A stretch of 64,000 bases of DNA from Myxococcales bacterium (GTDB lineage Bacteria > Myxococcota_A > Polyangia > Haliangiales > Haliangiaceae), in the NCBI GenBank assembly GCA_016707895.1, contig JADJGV010000010.1, forward strand, positions 62,001 through 126,000. The letters are read 5' to 3'. Of the stretch, positions 62,964 to 64,000 are shown one piece after another. A model generated the notes under the pieces. It had not been told where the DNA came from and searched no databases. It saw nothing but the letters and a program-made list of their open reading frames with translations. Numbering within the stretch: the stretch's first letter is position 1; each line of letters opens with the position of its first letter. The position numbers were made by a program, and so were the translations under genes.

Positions 62964-63929
62964 TCAGCGGACGGCGTCGTGGCGGGCCGCGACCTCGGCC
63001 TGCTCGCGGCCGACCCGCTCGACGAAGATGTCGTGCAACGACGGCGTCACGACGTCGAAGCGGCGCAGCGCGACGCCGGCGCCGACCAGCGCGAGCAGCA
63101 GGCGCTGGGCCTCGACCCCGGCCGCCAGCTGCACCTCGCGATCGAGCGCGTGATCGACCGGCGGCGGCAGCACCAGCGCGGCGTCGGCCAGCACCGGCGC
63201 GGCGGCCACCGCGGCGGCCTCGTCGCGGAAGCCCAGCACGACCCGGCCCTCCTCGGCGGCGGCCCGCTTGATCGCGGCCAGCCCGCCGTCGAGCACCTTC
63301 TTCCCGCGGGCGATGATGCAGATCTGCTCGCAGATCTTCTCGGCCTGCTCCATCTGGTGGGTCGAGAACAGCACGGTCTTGCCGGCGTCGCGCAGCTCGT
63401 GGACCACCTCGCGCAGCACGTCGGCGTTGATCGGATCGAGGCCGCTCCACGGCTCGTCGAGGATCACCAGCTCGGGCTCGTGGATCAGCGCGCTGGCGAA
63501 CTGCACCTTCTGCTGCATGCCCTTGCTGAGATCCTGGACCTTGTTCTTCTCCCACTGCCCCAGGCCCAGCCGCTCGAGCCACGCGCGCGCGCGGGCCCGG
63601 GCGTCGGCGGCGGTCAGCCCGCGCAGCTCGCCGAAGAACGCGATCATCTCGCCCACCGGCATCTTGGGGTAGAGGCCGCGCTCCTCGGGCAAGAAGCCGA
63701 TGCGCTGCGCCGCCGCGCCGCCCGGCGGCAGCGCGCCGAACAGCTCGATCGTGCCGGCGTCAGGCGCGATGATGTCGTTCATCATGCGCAGCGTGGTCGA
63801 CTTGCCGGCGCCGTTGGGCCCGAGCACGCCGTAGATCACGCCGGTCGGCACCTCGAACGACAGGTCGTCGACCGCGGTGTGGTTGCCGAACCGCTTGACC
63901 ACCCCGGCGATGCGGACCGCCAGCGTCAC
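62964..63929 (-). CDS. ABC transporter ATP-binding protein (NatA-like)
   Basis: A 321-residue ATPase from GTG 63929. Walker A is GPNGAGKST (residues 37-45), the signature is LSKGMQQKVQFASALI, Walker B is LVILDEPWSGLDP, and the His switch is in LFSTHQMEQAEKI. The C-terminal 80 residues are an extra domain found in NatA/YhaQ-type exporters. It pairs with the ABC-2 permease at 59201-60469. Its start overlaps the stop of the pyrB-like gene upstream (GTGA). Confidence 0.92.
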   Translation of the reverse strand: MTLAVRIAGVVKRFGNHTAVDDLSFEVPTGVIYGVLGPNGAGKSTTLRMMNDIIAPDAGTIELFGALPPGGAAAQRIGFLPEERGLYPKMPVGEMIAFFGELRGLTAADARARARAWLERLGLGQWEKNKVQDLSKGMQQKVQFASALIHEPELVILDEPWSGLDPINADVLREVVHELRDAGKTVLFSTHQMEQAEKICEQICIIARGKKVLDGGLAAIKRAAAEEGRVVLGFRDEAAAVAAAPVLADAALVLPPPVDHALDREVQLAAGVEAQRLLLALVGAGVALRRFDVVTPSLHDIFVERVGREQAEVAARHDAVR

Positions 63930-64000
63930 GCCGCGGCGACCCCGGCGACGTCGCCGGCCAGGAGCTCGAGCACCGCCATCCGCACCGCGACGCCCCAGCT
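63926..64000 (-). CDS. pyrB: C-terminal end of a probable aspartate carbamoyltransferase (partial)
   Basis: Only the last 24 residues are in the window: SWGVAVRMAVLELLAGDVAG followed by four Ala/Val residues. G[VI]A[VI]RMAVL is the typical end helix of proteobacterial PyrB (for example Pseudomonas QVTYGIAIRMAVL, from memory). The gene continues past the right edge on the minus strand. Its stop overlaps the GTG of the ABC ATPase gene, so the pair may be co-transcribed. Tentative because so little is visible. Confidence 0.5.
   Translation of the reverse strand, partial: SWGVAVRMAVLELLAGDVAGVAAA

Overview
The window is very GC-rich (roughly 70% or more) and almost fully coding. It reads as a chromosomal segment of a myxobacterium-like organism (Myxococcota, probably near the Haliangiales/Kofleriaceae; the lineage is inference, with no rRNA in the window). 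Supporting signs are MYXO-CTERM sorting tails (GGCGC, hydrophobic stretch, Arg run), Cys-rich DUF4215 and thrombospondin-3 repeats, two eukaryote-like Ser/Thr kinases, a MopE-type metal motif, and an unusually large number of lipoproteins with short Pro/Asp/Ala linkers. Many starts are GTG and many neighbours overlap by GTGA or ATGA. No rRNA, tRNA, CRISPR array, transposase or phage gene was seen. The longest gene-free stretch is about 300 bases (7453-7751).

Layout. 1-3.7 kb: tail of an anti-sigma factor, an ECF sigma factor and a large Cys-rich MYXO-CTERM surface protein. 3.8-10.4 kb: a branched-chain amino-acid ABC importer (livKHMGF) whose binding-protein gene is separated from the rest by an oppositely oriented HNH endonuclease gene flanked by TCCGG-rich inverted repeats. 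10.5-18.2 kb: Kup potassium transporter, small zinc-finger protein, VWA/MYXO-CTERM protein overlapping tail-to-tail with an LPMO-like MYXO-CTERM protein, a secreted protein, YqgE, two tandem YceI-family proteins and a 47-residue membrane protein. 18.2-20.1 kb: aguA-aguB, converting agmatine to putrescine. 20.3-28.4 kb: VWA lipoprotein, outer-membrane-like protein, SDR, kinase with TPR-like tail, penicillin-acylase-family lipoprotein. 28.5-31.2 kb: coupled operon of a Tat-exported molybdopterin enzyme, a PepSY-type membrane protein and a PLP fold-III decarboxylase. 31.3-37.4 kb: two TetR-linked carotenoid/retinoid-type genes (retinol saturase/carotene isomerase-like oxidoreductase; carotenoid cleavage oxygenase) around an esterase and a lipoprotein. 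37.4-40.7 kb: parvulin lipoprotein, unknown protein, and a divergent CDP-alcohol phosphotransferase / nucleotidyltransferase pair resembling inositol-phosphate lipid chemistry. 40.7-56.5 kb: lipoproteins, a coupled TPR-kinase-repeat lipoprotein operon, HEAT protein, GYF-AIM24 protein, SelO, D-amino-acid-oxidase-like protein and TerB-like protein. 56.6-64 kb: a large toxin-like protein of unknown family, an ABC-2 exporter split into two separated genes, an NADase-type glycan-binding-domain lipoprotein, an alpha/beta hydrolase, and the very end of a probable pyrB.

The most unusual items are structural: a dispersed stop-codon-plus-hairpin element with compensatory stem changes (47.9 and 59.2 kb), two convergent MYXO-CTERM genes that use the same CGG run as an Arg tract on both strands (13.9 kb), two convergent genes sharing the palindrome TCAATTGA as stop codons (21.3 kb), and paired TTTAC-N3-GTAAA operator candidates in an AT-rich island in front of a TetR gene (31.3 kb). 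No single locus can be declared a new system from sequence alone. The best candidates for follow-up are the 56.7 kb protein, the divergent cytidylyltransferase/CDP-alcohol pair and the molybdoenzyme-PepSY-decarboxylase operon.
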